Assembly: GCF_000314855.2 (NCBI RefSeq)
Contig: NZ_KB233222.1
Location: 2,305,893 to 2,369,892 of the forward strand
Direction of reading: 5' to 3'
DNA length: 64,000 bases
Source of the DNA: Providencia burhodogranariea DSM 19968
Lineage (GTDB): Bacteria > Pseudomonadota > Gammaproteobacteria > Enterobacterales > Enterobacteriaceae
The notes beneath the pieces were generated by a model, which worked only from the letters and a program-made list of their open reading frames with translations, was not told where the DNA came from and made no database searches. Shown piece by piece: positions 21,816 to 30,353 of this stretch; position 1 is the stretch's first letter, and every line of letters starts with the position of its first letter. The position numbers and the translations under genes were made by a program.

Positions 21816-22040
21816 CTCACTGATAAGGTGCTGCTGATTGTTTTGAGCAATGCAAAAATCTTGTACAACGCCTTCTAGTCCCACGACTAACACATTAAAC
21901 TTATCATCGGCTATCGCATTTTCAACAAAATCATTTGCTTGCTTTGCGGGTTGCATTCTTTCGCTATCAAGATTCGCCATTTCTACAAATCAAACTTCGT
22001 ACAGAGAAAGAATAGCATCAAGATCTTGCTTGTTTGTTTG
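21816..22040 (-). pseudogene. Remnant of a gene truncated by the tnpB element
   Basis: On the minus strand a frame starting at ATG 21980 encodes MANLDSERMQPAK... through VLVVGLEGVVQDFC and enters the left end of the element at about 21820. Directly upstream, in the same frame after one TGA, another stretch reads as plausible protein (QDLDAILSLYEV), ending 3 codons before that ATG. The combined pattern (LDAILSLYE, then a 30-residue gap, then DFVENAIADDKFNV) loosely recalls NTF2/SnoaL-like domains, but this is weak. It looks like a degraded gene interrupted by insertion. Across the element, the sequence at 20529-20507 reads ISDEYIL-stop and could be its original end. Confidence 0.35.
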
Positions 22041-22069
22041 CAGGTCTAATCATAAACACCCCATTGAAC

Positions 22070-22112
22070 ATAAAATCATTCCCGTTGCACTTTAAGAGGC
22101 AACTCAAATTAT
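22070..22112 (-). repeat. Deleted ERIC-like remnant
   Basis: On the minus strand TATCCCAAATAATTTGAGTTG matches the left end of ERIC-type elements seen elsewhere in this window, followed at once by GCAACGGGAATG, similar to a right end. The middle is missing. Confidence 0.35.
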
Positions 22113-22126
22113 TTGGGATAGATCAA

Positions 22127-22702
22127 TTAATCATAGCCTTTCAGTGATGGTGCAGTATAGCTTTCGAAACCATCTAATAATGCTGAAGGACAAGATTCAA
22201 CAATTGCCATATTACGATATTTTTCCTGCATAAAATCTTCCTCAACCATTTTATTCGTCATATCAATCAGTGGTTGCCAATAATCATTAATATTAAGTAA
22301 ACCACAAGGTTTGGTGTGCAAACCTATCTGACTCCATGTAAATACCTCACTAAATTCTTCAAGAGTTCCATATCCTCCTGGTAACGCAACAAAACCATCA
22401 GCTAATTCAATCATTTTATTTTTACGCTGATGCATTGTTTCAACTATATGCAATTCAGTTAAATTTTTATGGGAAATTTCACGTTTTTCTAGAAGTGACG
22501 GAATAACACCAATCACTTTACCGCCTAGCGATAAAATAGTATCTGCAACCGTTCCCATAATACCGACGCTAGCACCACCATAAACTAAAGTAATATTGCG
22601 GTTGATCATTTCTTCAGCAAACCTAATCGCTTGTTGTTGATAAATTTCATTAGAGCCCATTTTCGATCCGCAATATACTGCGATACTTGTCATTTTTTTC
22701 AT
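22127..22702 (-). CDS. LOG family protein (TIGR00730)
   Basis: A Rossmann-fold protein of 191 residues with the family motif PGGYGTLEE near 112 and the GGASVGIMG loop near 44. LOG proteins release the base from cytokinin-type or other nucleoside 5'-monophosphates; bacterial members act as AMP/pyrimidine nucleotide ribohydrolases. I chose ATG 22702 (MKKMTSIAVYCGS), with GGGA 6 bases upstream, over a longer in-frame start at 22753. The physiological substrate here is not known. Confidence 0.82.
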   Translation of the reverse strand: MKKMTSIAVYCGSKMGSNEIYQQQAIRFAEEMINRNITLVYGGASVGIMGTVADTILSLGGKVIGVIPSLLEKREISHKNLTELHIVETMHQRKNKMIELADGFVALPGGYGTLEEFSEVFTWSQIGLHTKPCGLLNINDYWQPLIDMTNKMVEEDFMQEKYRNMAIVESCPSALLDGFESYTAPSLKGYD

Positions 22703-23069
22703 TGTTATCCCATTGTTATCATGCTGTTTTACGATAATAGTTATACTCTTCATCTGGGTAAATTCAAGATAGTAGATATTCGGATGCTAGTTAACAGTAC
22801 AGGTAAAGCCTGTTTACAACGTTAATTATTTTACCCTACAGGGACAAATATATTAAAAATAAAAATCATTCATCCGCAGTTTTATATTTAATAATATGCA
22901 TATTATCTAGATCCGGTTTATGCCATAATCGCGGCTATTGTTATATTCGTCAGTGATGACACACGAAACACTGTATTATTTCCCTCTTGTAGCGAAATAT
23001 CTGTCTTTGAAACATGGCCAACAAACTTTTTGCTGGCATAAACTCGTATTTCTGAGGTTTAACTTATCC
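22703..23069. other. Divergent intergenic region LOG gene / rhtA
   Basis: The region is AT-rich and carries a perfect 16-bp palindrome ATAATATGCATATTAT at 22891-22906. The long in-frame extension upstream of rhtA (from 22938) is not similar to RhtA and is treated as non-coding. Confidence 0.5.
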
Positions 23070-23957
23070 ATGTCTGCCGATACTAAAAAGAGTGCCTTTC
23101 CTTTGTTACCTGTGGGATTGCTCTTACTCGCAATGCTTTCCATTCAAAGTGGAGCCTCTCTGGCCAAAACATTATTTCCTGTTATCGGTGCGCCGGGGGT
23201 TACTGGGCTACGTTTATTGCTTGCGGCTATAATTCTATTTATTATTTTTAAACCTTGGCGATTGAAATTTAGACGAAATTCATTAGTTCCACTATTAACA
23301 TATGGTCTTTCTCTAGGCACAATGAATTATCTGTTTTATCTTTCATTAGAAAGAATTCCTCTCGGGATAGCTGTTGCTCTTGAATTTACGGGACCACTCG
23401 CTGTTGCTATGTTTTCATCACGTAGGCCTATTGATTTTCTTTGGATAGCATTCGTCATTATTGGTCTACTATTTTTATTACCGATTGGTGACGATATTAA
23501 TACCCTTGACCCTATTGGTGCGTTATATGCACTAGGTGCTGGAGTTTGTTGGGGTATCTATATTATTTTTGGTCAACGTGCCGGAGCTGGTTATGGCACA
23601 GCTACCGTGGCTATAGGATCATTTATTTCTGCTGTAATATTTTTCCCTATAGGCTTAATGCAAACTGGATTCGATATTATGTTTAATCCAGAAATTCTTC
23701 CTATAGCGCTTGCAGTTGCTATTCTTTCTACGGCAATCCCTTACACATTAGAAATGATTGCTCTCACACGCCTTCCTGCTAGAACTTTCGGAACATTAAT
23801 GAGCCTTGAGCCTTGTATGGGAGCATTTATTGGTATTATCTTCCTTCAAGAGCATTTGACCTTAACGCAATGGTTGGCTTTATTGTGTATTGTGTGTGCC
23901 TCAATTGGTTCGACATCAACCGCTCGACCTAAAACAAAAATAGAAGAAGTGTCTTAG
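23070..23957 (+). CDS. rhtA: Threonine/homoserine exporter RhtA
   Basis: An inner-membrane exporter of the EamA/DMT superfamily with ten hydrophobic helices, exporting threonine, homoserine and related amino acids. With the ATG at 23070 the protein is 295 residues, the same length as E. coli RhtA, and matches it in IQSGASLAKTLFPVIGAPGVT, LGIAVALEFTGPLAVA and MIALTRLPARTFGTLMS. A GAGG sequence lies upstream. It is next to dps, as in E. coli. Nothing unusual was seen. Confidence 0.93.
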   Translation: MSADTKKSAFPLLPVGLLLLAMLSIQSGASLAKTLFPVIGAPGVTGLRLLLAAIILFIIFKPWRLKFRRNSLVPLLTYGLSLGTMNYLFYLSLERIPLGIAVALEFTGPLAVAMFSSRRPIDFLWIAFVIIGLLFLLPIGDDINTLDPIGALYALGAGVCWGIYIIFGQRAGAGYGTATVAIGSFISAVIFFPIGLMQTGFDIMFNPEILPIALAVAILSTAIPYTLEMIALTRLPARTFGTLMSLEPCMGAFIGIIFLQEHLTLTQWLALLCIVCASIGSTSTARPKTKIEEVS

Positions 23958-24375
23958 TACATTCCAAATAATCAGAGCTGTATGTAATCACCTCAGCTAT
24001 TTCGATAAAAACCCGATGAACATAAATAATATTGTGATTCGGGTTGCTGGTCTTTAATGGTGTTCGTTAAATAATATATTAAATCATTTAGAGAATAACG
24101 AAAAATTTGTTATTTATTTTGTTAATTAAGTTAATAAAATAAAAAGAAATGATTTATTATTTTTATTTTTGTAAAGTTTATATCATGCCATTGAAATAAT
24201 AGTTCACCGACCCTATATTATTAATTAAGTTTTGTTCTGTTTATTTAATTGATAAATCGTTATCACTTTTACCTATCAAAGTAATAGAATTTTACGTTAT
24301 GACAACTAGGGTCTATTACGATATATTAGTTAACAGAAACAAATTGCTAAACAATTAATCATAAGGGGAACAATT
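23958..24375. other. Intergenic region upstream of dps
   Basis: This 418-base, strongly AT-rich region contains a candidate OxyR site (24262-24298) and the dps promoter. A-tract-rich DNA at 24110-24180 could bind IHF or nucleoid proteins, but I see no single convincing motif. Confidence 0.5.
24262..24298 (+). promoter_or_regulatory. Candidate OxyR site upstream of dps
   Basis: Four tetranucleotides at 7-base spacing (ATCA-N7-CTAT-N7-ATAG-N7-CGTT) follow the OxyR frame ATAG-N7-CTAT-N7-ATAG-N7-CTAT. The inner two match exactly, the outer two partly. OxyR activation of dps is established in E. coli. The site is about 80 bases before the dps ATG. Confidence 0.4.
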
Positions 24376-24879
24376 ATGAGTACAGCTAAATTAGTAAAAG
24401 CGCCTCAAGCAAACCTTTTATATACCCGTAATGATGTTGAAGATAGCGTAAAATTAGAATCTATCAGTATGCTTAATTCCATGGTTATCAATTTTATTGA
24501 TCTTTCATTAATGACCAAACAAGCACACTGGAATATGCGAGGCCGTAATTTCATTGCAATACATGAAATGTTAGATGGTTTCCGTACGACGCTGGTTGAA
24601 CATCTTGATGAATTTGCTGAACGTGCTGTTCAGCTTGGTGGTATCGCAATTGGAACGACTCAACAAGTTAATAAACTTACTTCGTTAGAAGCTTATCCAA
24701 TTGATATTCATGATGTTCAAGATCACTTAAAAGCACTAGCAGACCGCTATGCTGTTGTCGCTAACGATATTCGTAAGGCGATAGATGAAGTTGAAGATGA
24801 AGATACCGCTGATATGTTTACTGCAGCATCACGCGATCTTGATAAATTCTTATGGTTCTTAGAAGCAAACATTGAGTAA
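24376..24879 (+). CDS. dps: DNA-protecting ferritin-like protein Dps
   Basis: A miniferritin that stores iron using hydrogen peroxide and coats DNA in starved or oxidatively stressed cells. The 167 residues show the four-helix fold and ferroxidase residues in [20 protein letters not shown] and [15 protein letters not shown]. The lysine-containing N-terminal tail ([10 protein letters not shown]) fits DNA binding. ATG 24376 has AAGGGG 8 bases upstream, a strong ribosome-binding site. A clear terminator follows. Confidence 0.97.
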   Translation: MSTAKLVKAPQANLLYTRNDVEDSVKLESISMLNSMVINFIDLSLMTKQAHWNMRGRNFIAIHEMLDGFRTTLVEHLDEFAERAVQLGGIAIGTTQQVNKLTSLEAYPIDIHDVQDHLKALADRYAVVANDIRKAIDEVEDEDTADMFTAASRDLDKFLWFLEANIE

Positions 24880-24914
24880 TGTCGATAAAATAGTCAACGT
24901 TGATTGACCTAATG

Positions 24915-24941
24915 GCCACACAATTGTGTGGCCTTTTTATT
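24915..24941 (+). terminator. Rho-independent terminator of dps
   Basis: A perfect 10-bp self-complementary stem GGCCACACAATTGTGTGGCC is followed by TTTTTAT, 36 bases after the dps stop. Confidence 0.85.
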
Positions 24942-25024
24942 GATTAATACTAAGCTCATTCCTGAAACTCTTTAGATTAAATTGCATAAATTAGAAATAA
25001 AGGACACACAGTTAACTGATTTAT

Positions 25025-25354
25025 TTAATCGACAATAAACAATTTAGCGCCTGTCGATGTTGACGAACGGTGAGCTTCAGCATTATCAGCCACTTGATAG
25101 CTTATACCTGGCGTTAATGTGAAAGTACGGCCGTCATCCAGTTCTGAATGCAACTCACCTTCCAAACAAAGTAGTATGTGCCCTTTTAAACACCAATGAT
25201 CGGCAAGATAGCCTGGTGAATATTCAACCATTCGAACACGTATATCACCGAATTTAGCGATGCGCCATAATGCATACCCCTGCTCACCTTCATGAATCTC
25301 TGGCTCAATATTGCCCCAACAAGTGATCCCAAATGGAATATCATTCATTTTCAT
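25025..25354 (-). CDS. DHCW-motif cupin protein
   Basis: A small cytoplasmic cupin of 109 residues with the defining DHWCLKGHILLCLEGEL segment (residues 52-68), which contains the metal-ligand histidines, and a second cupin strand LTPGISYQVADN. Cupins of this group have no established reaction. The ATG at 25354 is preceded by AGGA. It is upstream of nothing co-directional except dinG, which ends the next minus-strand unit, so it is probably monocistronic. Confidence 0.8.
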   Translation of the reverse strand: MKMNDIPFGITCWGNIEPEIHEGEQGYALWRIAKFGDIRVRMVEYSPGYLADHWCLKGHILLCLEGELHSELDDGRTFTLTPGISYQVADNAEAHRSSTSTGAKLFIVD

Positions 25355-25445
25355 TTTTATTCCTGTTTTTTGATTTATTAGAACGCCTCACTACATAATC
25401 ATCAATATCATTAACAGGCTTTAAATTGAAGACAATATGACATCC

Positions 25446-27575
25446 TTACTTTGACTTTTTTTTACTCTTCTCTATATCTGGCATTTCAGGGCGTTCAATC
25501 GGAAAAATAGGCAATGCATTGAGTAAACGTTTACCGTAACTTTTGGTAATTAGCCGTTTATCATAAATGACGATTTCACCATAACACTGATGGCTACGGA
25601 TTAACCGCCCTGCTTGTTGGATCAAATTAAATGATGCGCTTGGTAAGCTTTGTACTTCAAATGGATAACGTTTTAACAATTTTAGCCACTCACCTTCCGT
25701 AATAATGACTGGATTATTGACGGGTGGAAAGGCTATTTTGTGGATATGTACTTGAGTCAAGTATTCGCCTTTTAAATCTAACCCTTCAGCAAAGGATTGC
25801 AAACCAATCAAGGCACTAGCTAAGCCTTTATCAATTCTTTCGCAATGAGTTTCCACCAATCGATAACGCGGTTGATCGCCTTGAACTAATAACTGTAAAC
25901 GTAGATCTTTCAAATGCTCAAGAAAACCATCCATTGCGCGCTGGCTGCTAAATAAAACTAATACACCACGATGATTCTCTTTTTCTAATTCATTGCGAAA
26001 ATAACTGGCCATTTCAGCAAGATGTTGTGCCTCATTAGCAATGGTTGGTTCATTTTCCATTTGAGGAATAATCAACTTACCCTGCTCAATATGATTAAAA
26101 GGGGAAGATAGCGAGATAAAACGGTCATCACTTTTTTCAGATAACCCCGTCAGCTCTTGAAAACGTGAATAACTATTAAGTGAGCGTAGTGTTGCTGAAG
26201 TGATAACAATATGGGGGATATTGCGCCATAAAAGCTGCTGTAACTGCTCACTCACTCGGATCCCGGCACAATGCATAAATAAACGAGACTGGTTTTTTTC
26301 GTAACGACGCGTAAGCCATTTCGACACAGGTGCTCCAGAGGCTTGGTCAAGCGCAGCTAAACGCCACAGTTTAGCCATACTTTCAAAATACCCCATGGCT
26401 CTACTGGTTAATAGAATAGAGCGATGTAAGCGAACAATATCCTGCTTAGCTGTTTGCTCCGCTAAATCATTTGAAATTGATTCAGCGAGCCCCCTGAGTG
26501 CATCCGTCAGTTTGAATAAATCCTGACAACATAATTGCATCGCTTCAGGTAACTTCCCTAAGGGGAATAAATATTCTGCATCCTTTGACGTTTCAGGTAA
26601 TAACGCATTTGTTAATAATGAAAAATCACGAAAAGCTTCACGTAATTTTTCAGCATGCTGTTGCAAACGCTCTGGATTAGCTAATTTAGGTGGCTTCGCT
26701 GGCCTAAATTGTGCAACATATTGCCCAACATGATGAATAAAACTGTCAACTTGCGCAGTTAATTGCACAAGGGTAATTTCCCCCTCAACTTCCAAAGCAT
26801 CTCTAGCAACATCAGGCACGTGGTGCCCTTCATCCAGCACTAAAAGTAGTTTTTTAGGATCAGGTAATACAGATTCACTTTCCATTGCAGCCATGACCAA
26901 CGCATGGTTAGCAACAACTACATCAGCATCTTCAATTTCACGGCGAGCAATAAAAAATGGGCAGCGTTGATAGAATTGGCAGTTTCGACCTAAACAGTTC
27001 ATTTTATCGGTACTCACTTTACGCCATAAATTATCGCTAAAAGCTCGTTTATGGTGGTCTCTTAAGCCATCCCACACAAAACCATGAAAGTCATTACGTA
27101 ACTGTTGGCAAATTGCTCTTTCTTCACTATTAGCGACTTCATGTTTATCTTCAACTAGCAGCATTAAATCAATTTGCTCACCTTCAGCTGCACATATCGC
27201 TTCAAGATTACGTGGGCATACATAACGAGCGCGCCCAAAAGCACCTGTAAATTTAAGGTCAGGAATAATTTTACTCAGTAATGGTAAGTCTTTACTAAAT
27301 ATCTGGTCTTGAAGTGCGACGTTCGCAGTACTTACCACCAAAGTTTTACCTTCTTCGCGGCCAACTGCAATCCCGGGAATGAGGTAAGATAGCGTTTTCC
27401 CAACGCCTGTGGGTGCTTCTATGACTAAATGGCGACCTTCCTCATCAGCTAAATTCTTTGCTACTTCGGCAATCATTTGGCGCTGAGGAGCGCGGGACAC
27501 GAACCCATCAATTTGTAGTGATAACCCTTTATACCATTGAGTTATATTTTCTTTTATTTTGTTAGACAGGGACAT
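25446..27575 (-). CDS. dinG: ATP-dependent DNA helicase DinG
   Basis: An XPD-like iron-sulfur superfamily 2 helicase (5'-3') that resolves R-loops, D-loops and replication-transcription conflicts. The 709-residue protein has Walker A APTGVGKTLSY near 56, the four cluster cysteines between about 116 and 206 (CPRNLEAIC, CLGRNCQFYQRC), the DEGHH box near 248, and the C-terminal QQAGRLIRS motif VI. Length is close to the 716 residues of E. coli DinG. No convincing LexA box was found in the 128 bases upstream, unlike E. coli dinG. Confidence 0.95.
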   Translation of the reverse strand: MSLSNKIKENITQWYKGLSLQIDGFVSRAPQRQMIAEVAKNLADEEGRHLVIEAPTGVGKTLSYLIPGIAVGREEGKTLVVSTANVALQDQIFSKDLPLLSKIIPDLKFTGAFGRARYVCPRNLEAICAAEGEQIDLMLLVEDKHEVANSEERAICQQLRNDFHGFVWDGLRDHHKRAFSDNLWRKVSTDKMNCLGRNCQFYQRCPFFIARREIEDADVVVANHALVMAAMESESVLPDPKKLLLVLDEGHHVPDVARDALEVEGEITLVQLTAQVDSFIHHVGQYVAQFRPAKPPKLANPERLQQHAEKLREAFRDFSLLTNALLPETSKDAEYLFPLGKLPEAMQLCCQDLFKLTDALRGLAESISNDLAEQTAKQDIVRLHRSILLTSRAMGYFESMAKLWRLAALDQASGAPVSKWLTRRYEKNQSRLFMHCAGIRVSEQLQQLLWRNIPHIVITSATLRSLNSYSRFQELTGLSEKSDDRFISLSSPFNHIEQGKLIIPQMENEPTIANEAQHLAEMASYFRNELEKENHRGVLVLFSSQRAMDGFLEHLKDLRLQLLVQGDQPRYRLVETHCERIDKGLASALIGLQSFAEGLDLKGEYLTQVHIHKIAFPPVNNPVIITEGEWLKLLKRYPFEVQSLPSASFNLIQQAGRLIRSHQCYGEIVIYDKRLITKSYGKRLLNALPIFPIERPEMPDIEKSKKKSK

Positions 27576-27757
27576 AAGGCTCGCAGATATTTAATTTAGA
27601 GAACGTAGAATAACCAAATAGGCCAACAACGCAGAAATAAAAGTGCAGTATTTACGGATACCCTCGCAAAAACTACTGTTTAAAAAACCATTATGCCATA
27701 AAATTGGGGACAGGTTGGCAAATTGCCAAATCATCAGCAGAAAAAAGAGTATTTAAC

Positions 27758-27785
27758 TTGTCTGCAACAGGCATCGGGTTATACT
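27758..27785 (+). promoter_or_regulatory. Sigma70-like promoter before small membrane protein
   Basis: TTGTCT (27758) and TATACT (27780) are separated by 16 bases, about 34 bases before the ATG at 27819. Confidence 0.45.
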
Positions 27786-27818
27786 TTGGGTTTACTTCTT
27801 CTAATCAGGTTATAAAAA

Positions 27819-27980
27819 ATGAAAAAGCTTGTTATCGCACTTTTTGCGCTATGTGCATTTTTCTCCATCGGTGGAACTGTTTTAGCTGGCATGAATATTT
27901 ATACGCGCTCTACTACCCCCTTAGAGCAAAGCCAACCGGAACAACCTTCTGTTTTGCCGTCAGTGAATCAAGCCCAGTAA
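27819..27980 (+). CDS. Small membrane or secreted protein
   Basis: A 53-codon open frame starts MKKLVIALFALCAFFSIGG and has an uncharged hydrophobic segment of about 18 residues, then a polar Gln/Pro-rich tail (EQSQPEQPS). The N-terminus looks like a signal peptide or single membrane anchor. AGGT lies 9 bases before the ATG and a promoter-like sequence lies upstream. It ends 26 bases before sseA, so the two are probably co-transcribed. I do not recognise the family. The overlapping longer frame at 27704-28003 lacks these features. Confidence 0.6.
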   Translation: MKKLVIALFALCAFFSIGGTVLAGMNIYTRSTTPLEQSQPEQPSVLPSVNQAQ

Positions 27981-28006
27981 CTTTTAAACTCAGGATGATG
28001 TAGCTT

Positions 28007-28846
28007 ATGTATGACGCTTATTTTGTGACCCCCGAATGGTTAAACAACCATTTGTCAGATGATGATCTTATCGTACTTGATGCTTCATCTCCTCCGCCAA
28101 CAGCTCCCTACGACTGTCGACTACGTTGGTTAGAAGAACATATTCCTAGCGCACAATTCTTTAATCAAGATGAAATCGCAGACACCAATATTCCTCTGCC
28201 ACACATGCTTCCTGATGCAGAGACTTTTAGCCATGCTGTCGGCGCTATGGGGATCAGCAATAATACTCAAGTGATTATTTATGCTCAAAATAACTTATTT
28301 TCAGCACCGCGTGCATGGTGGACATTTACCACCATGGGTCACAAGCATGTCAAAATTCTTGCGGGTGGAATTGATGCTTGGAAAGCGGCAGGATTTAAAA
28401 CTGAGTCAGGGGAAGTAGCTTCTCCAGTAGCTCAAACGTTCATCGCTAAGCGTCATGATGCAAATGCATTAAATCAAGCTCAAGTACTTGATATCATCAA
28501 TGCTGGCGAAGTTCAGATTATTGATGCGCGTGCTGCTGCTCGTTTTTTAGCACAAGCACCCGAGCCTCGCCCAGGTTTAAGAATGGGCCACCTACCCGGC
28601 AGTAAAAATATGCCTTGGGATCTACTGGTAGAAAATGGCCAATTTAAATCACCAAAACAACTCAATGCTATATTTGCTGAACAAGGCATCGATATTCATG
28701 CCCCTTCTGTCACAACCTGTGGTTCAGGAATGACTGCAGCTGTCGTATTGATGGCACTCACTTTATTGGGTAATACCAATGTCAGAATTTATGACGGCTC
28801 ATGGGCTGAATGGGGTCAAGATAATGGATTACCGATAGAGGTTTAA
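28007..28846 (+). CDS. sseA: 3-mercaptopyruvate sulfurtransferase SseA
   Basis: Transfers sulfur from 3-mercaptopyruvate to thiol or cyanide acceptors. The 279 residues form two rhodanese domains: an inactive N-terminal one (about 1-135) and a catalytic C-terminal one with active-site Cys238 in the loop CGSGMT. The CGSG[V/M]T loop separates mercaptopyruvate sulfurtransferases from thiosulfate rhodaneses. E. coli SseA is 281 residues. It is preceded by the small membrane protein gene and ends 57 bases before a strong hairpin. Confidence 0.93.
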   Translation: MYDAYFVTPEWLNNHLSDDDLIVLDASSPPPTAPYDCRLRWLEEHIPSAQFFNQDEIADTNIPLPHMLPDAETFSHAVGAMGISNNTQVIIYAQNNLFSAPRAWWTFTTMGHKHVKILAGGIDAWKAAGFKTESGEVASPVAQTFIAKRHDANALNQAQVLDIINAGEVQIIDARAAARFLAQAPEPRPGLRMGHLPGSKNMPWDLLVENGQFKSPKQLNAIFAEQGIDIHAPSVTTCGSGMTAAVVLMALTLLGNTNVRIYDGSWAEWGQDNGLPIEV

Positions 28847-28902
28847 CATTTCATTCGTGCAAAGAGTAATTCCCTTACTATCGCTAATTCATTTATAGAA
28901 AT

Positions 28903-28931
28903 AATAAACCACAGCATTACTGTGGTTTATT
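28903..28931. terminator. Bidirectional terminator sseA / YeaQ-like gene
   Basis: A 12-bp perfect stem AATAAACCACAG/CTGTGGTTTATT with a 5-base loop lies between the convergent genes. The AT-rich outer arms give U-runs in both directions. Confidence 0.8.
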
Positions 28932-28959
28932 ATGATGTATCAAGGTACTTTATACTCTG

Positions 28960-29208
28960 CTACTTAGCGAATACTCCGGCCAAAAATAGCACCACTATTG
29001 CCCCGATCACTGCAACGACAAAACTGCCGAAGTTGAAACCATCTACCTTACCTTTGCCGAAGAAAGTACTGATGTATCCGCCAACGACTGCCCCAACAAT
29101 CCCTAATATGATTGTCATGACAAAACCAATTTGGTAGGTTCCTGGCATGATCCATTTAGCCAAAATTCCCGCAATGAGACCAAAGATAATCCAAGAAATA
29201 ACACCCAT
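28960..29208 (-). CDS. GlsB/YeaQ/YmgE family membrane protein
   Basis: A small transglycosylase-associated-protein family member of 82 residues with three hydrophobic helices and the family pattern GLIAGILAKWIMPG...GIVGAVVGG...GFNFGSFVVAVIGAIVVL. It is often stress-induced, and its function is unproven. Two adjacent ATG codons are possible. I take the second (MGVISW), which matches E. coli YeaQ and sits 8 bases after GGGG. Confidence 0.85.
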   Translation of the reverse strand: MGVISWIIFGLIAGILAKWIMPGTYQIGFVMTIILGIVGAVVGGYISTFFGKGKVDGFNFGSFVVAVIGAIVVLFLAGVFAK

Positions 29209-29402
29209 CATAGACCCCTATACAAAGTTGAGTATGGCAAAATTGAATATGACAAAATAGAGTATAATTCTATTTGTTTGCCGTATTATGACATATAGCT
29301 TAACTTCAATTTATCGTCACTAAAAAATGACATAGCCATTTAATTAAAGATCTAATAGTCTATTTTTGCAAATCCAAAAGGGTCTACTTGATTAAAAAAG
29401 AA

Positions 29403-30353
29403 TCAATCAATCCTTTTTTCGATTTCTTTTTCTATCATGTCGGCAATTTGACTCGCATTTTTTAATGCTCTCACATGTGAAAATAGTTCATCAGCTTGTG
29501 TATATTCTTTACGCAGATAACTTAACCATTGTTTAATGCGTGCTGCATGGTAGTGTCCTGTATCACCTTGTTTTTCAAGTTCAGTGTATTTTAGTAATAC
29601 TAGACCAACTTGCTCCCAAGGCATTTTAGGCTGATTATTTTTCACTACATGACTAAGATTAGGCGTATTCAAGGCCCCCCTCCCGATCATGATGGAATCG
29701 CATCCGGTGATCGCCATACAGCGTTGGGCACTTTCATAATCCCAAATTTCACCATTAGCAATAACGGGAATCGATAGTCGGCGACGGATATCTCCAATCG
29801 CCTGCCAATTTATTTTTTCAGCTTTATAGCCATCTTCTTTAGTACGTCCATGCACTGTAAGCTCAGTCGCCCCAGCTTGCTCTACAGCATCTGCAATTTC
29901 ATGGCAAAACTGACTATCATCCCACCCTAATCTTATTTTTACTGAAACTGGTAATTCTTTAGGAATCGCTTCACGCATAGCTTTCGCCGCACGATAAATA
30001 AGTTCGGGTTGTTTTAATAATGTTGCTCCGCCACCATGACCATTCACTGTTTTCGAGGGGCAACCACAATTAAGATCAACTCCCCAAGAACCCAGTGAAA
30101 CTGCTCTATCTGCATTTTCAGCCAACCATTGAGGATGCTGCCCTAATAATTGCACCCGAACTAACGTCCCTGATGGAGTACAACTACCGTGTCGTAATTC
30201 AGGGCAAAGGCGATAAAAGGTTTTAGCGGGTAATAGAGTATCTACAACGCGTACAAACTCAGTAATGCACAGGTCATAATTATTGACCTCACTTAACAAA
30301 GAGCGTACTAACGAATCAAGAACCCCTTCCATGGGAGCAAGAACAACACGCAT
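29403..30353 (-). CDS. dusC: tRNA-dihydrouridine(16) synthase DusC
   Basis: An FMN enzyme that reduces uridine 16 in tRNA. The 316-residue protein starts [13 protein letters not shown] (FMN-binding strand) and has the catalytic Cys in the conserved [13 protein letters not shown] segment near 92-104, followed by SVKIRLGW and the MIGRGALN phosphate-binding motif. Its ATG overlaps the stop of rhlE (TAATG), so the two are translationally coupled. In E. coli the two genes are far apart. Confidence 0.93.
   Translation of the reverse strand: MRVVLAPMEGVLDSLVRSLLSEVNNYDLCITEFVRVVDTLLPAKTFYRLCPELRHGSCTPSGTLVRVQLLGQHPQWLAENADRAVSLGSWGVDLNCGCPSKTVNGHGGGATLLKQPELIYRAAKAMREAIPKELPVSVKIRLGWDDSQFCHEIADAVEQAGATELTVHGRTKEDGYKAEKINWQAIGDIRRRLSIPVIANGEIWDYESAQRCMAITGCDSIMIGRGALNTPNLSHVVKNNQPKMPWEQVGLVLLKYTELEKQGDTGHYHAARIKQWLSYLRKEYTQADELFSHVRALKNASQIADMIEKEIEKRID

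Noticed and set aside
22938-23069. 44-residue N-terminal extension of RhtA
   Set aside because: Starting at 23070 reproduces the E. coli length exactly, and the extension is polar and unconserved.
27576-27700. Possible LexA box upstream of dinG (CTGTTTAAAAAACCAT)
   Set aside because: Only one half-site fits; the other lacks CAG. Too weak to report as an operator.
27704-28003. 99-codon frame before sseA
   Set aside because: It overlaps the better-supported 53-codon gene in another frame and looks like a random, Cys/Trp/Phe-rich translation.
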